5,002 bases of DNA from Firmicutes bacterium UBA1764 (GTDB lineage: Bacteria; Bacillota; Clostridia; Peptostreptococcales; Anaerovoracaceae). The stretch lies in the NCBI GenBank assembly GCA_002315535.1, contig DCHA01000041.1, positions 1,426 through 6,427 of the forward strand, given 5' to 3'. A program made the translations under genes and the position numbers. Shown piece after piece: positions 4,386 to 5,002 of this stretch; the first letter of the stretch is position 1, and each line of letters starts with the position of its first letter. Below the pieces are notes generated by a model. That model was not told where the DNA came from. It saw nothing but the letters and a program-made list of their open reading frames with translations, and did no database searches.

Positions 4386-5002
4386 ATGGTAGCCAATACT
4401 CTTGCGAATGTTGTACTTAAGTACATGGCAGCGCTTTTTACAAACGATAAAAAGAAAAACGCATATCTAAAGACGGTCGACGGATGGATGAATTTTTCTA
4501 TCGGTCTTACCACTGAAGACGGCAGCGTAAAACAGAGCATACACTTTAAGGACGGCAAGGGCTTTGTAAGGCCAAATATAGATGGTGTTGATACACTTCT
4601 CACCTTGCAGGATACGTCAGTTCTTGCTCAGCTTGCCAGCCTTCCTCCAAATGAAGTATTAAATCTCATGCTCAAGAATAAAATGTCATCACATGGCAAC
4701 ATGTCATATCTTGAGTTCTTTAACCTGCTTATTTCTGTAATGATGACAAAGAAGCAGATTAAGCAAATGAAAAAACAGAAAGAGGAGAGAGACAGCTTCG
4801 GCAAGACTATGTCCGATGAAAAGGTCGAGTCAGGTCCTCGCCCAAGAAAGGAATTCCTCAAAGCCGATAGTGTAGATTCCGGAGTGCACTGCCTCATGGA
4901 TGATCCGTATCTTTCTACCTACGCAATTGAAGATTTCCCAAGGCTTCAGAAATATCTTGATTATCACCACAACGGAACTCCTGAGGTTTGCACCGAGCGT
5001 GC
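4386..5002 (+). CDS. SCP2-like domain fused to a probable glycyl-radical enzyme (5' part only)
   Basis: The first 205 residues are visible; the frame is open at the right edge. Residues about 8-125 resemble a sterol carrier protein 2 (SCP2) domain: WMNFSIGL (34-41), SIHFKDGKGFV (51-61), DTLLTLQDTSVLAQL (69-83), then SLPPNEVLNLMLKNKMSSHG (85-104) and a helix LEFFNLLISVMM (109-120). SCP2 folds hold lipids or other hydrophobic ligands. A Lys-rich linker (122-135, KKQIKQMKKQKEER) follows. From about 185 the sequence reads PRLQKYLDYHHNGTPEVCTER, like the start of pyruvate formate-lyase-type domains (R-[IL]-x2-L ... P-x-V-C-x-E-R-A). The catalytic Cys and the glycine loop would lie outside the window. 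The gene directly follows its probable activase with a 16-nt gap, supporting the radical-enzyme reading. SCP2 assignment is from fold-like pattern, not a search; the alternative is a stand-alone SCP2-type protein with an unknown tail. Confidence 0.68.
   Translation, partial: MVANTLANVVLKYMAALFTNDKKKNAYLKTVDGWMNFSIGLTTEDGSVKQSIHFKDGKGFVRPNIDGVDTLLTLQDTSVLAQLASLPPNEVLNLMLKNKMSSHGNMSYLEFFNLLISVMMTKKQIKQMKKQKEERDSFGKTMSDEKVESGPRPRKEFLKADSVDSGVHCLMDDPYLSTYAIEDFPRLQKYLDYHHNGTPEVCTER

Noticed and set aside
1..5002. CRISPR array, tRNA, rRNA, insertion sequence or riboswitch
   Set aside because: The only repeat is the three-copy terminator element, spaced far apart; no transposase, tRNA-like cloverleaf or known aptamer pattern was seen by eye.

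Overview
The window looks like chromosome of a low-to-moderate GC Clostridia member, most likely Lachnospiraceae. The reasons are strong AGGAGG-type ribosome sites, AT-rich codons, oxygen-sensitive glycyl-radical chemistry and the style of the HipA-like module. Family placement is inference; no rRNA or marker gene is present.

Layout, all on the + strand: (1) the last 48 codons of an unrecognised gene (1-147), closed by an intrinsic terminator (166-196). (2) A two-gene toxin-antitoxin-like module: an Xre-type HTH protein (241-669) overlapping by 29 nt a HipA-like kinase (641-1798). Its promoter has both consensus hexamers at 17-nt spacing, with a perfect 12-bp inverted repeat over the spacer and -10. 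The predicted transcription start falls on the A of the ATG, so the mRNA is probably leaderless. (3) A lactaldehyde dehydrogenase (AldA) type enzyme (1917-3371), closed by a second terminator (3385-3415). (4) A glycyl-radical enzyme activase (3455-4369), followed after 16 nt by a gene that runs off the window (4386-5002). That last gene starts with an SCP2-like lipid-binding domain and then appears to enter a pyruvate formate-lyase-type glycyl-radical enzyme. Activase and radical enzyme form a natural operon; the upstream aldehyde dehydrogenase may oxidise an aldehyde made by the radical enzyme, but that link is inference.

The most surprising signal is a 25-nt hairpin plus T-tract present three times in the same orientation. 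Two copies sit just after stop codons as ordinary terminators. The third is inside the activase gene, where the same bases encode the family's conserved Asp-Gly-Pro-Gly-Ile-Arg motif. The only difference within the hairpins is at the one bulged base. Either a coding segment has been spread as terminators, or this gene carries a translation-sensitive terminator about 46 nt after its start codon. Second in interest is the SCP2 to glycyl-radical enzyme fusion, which may point to a hydrophobic or lipid-like substrate.
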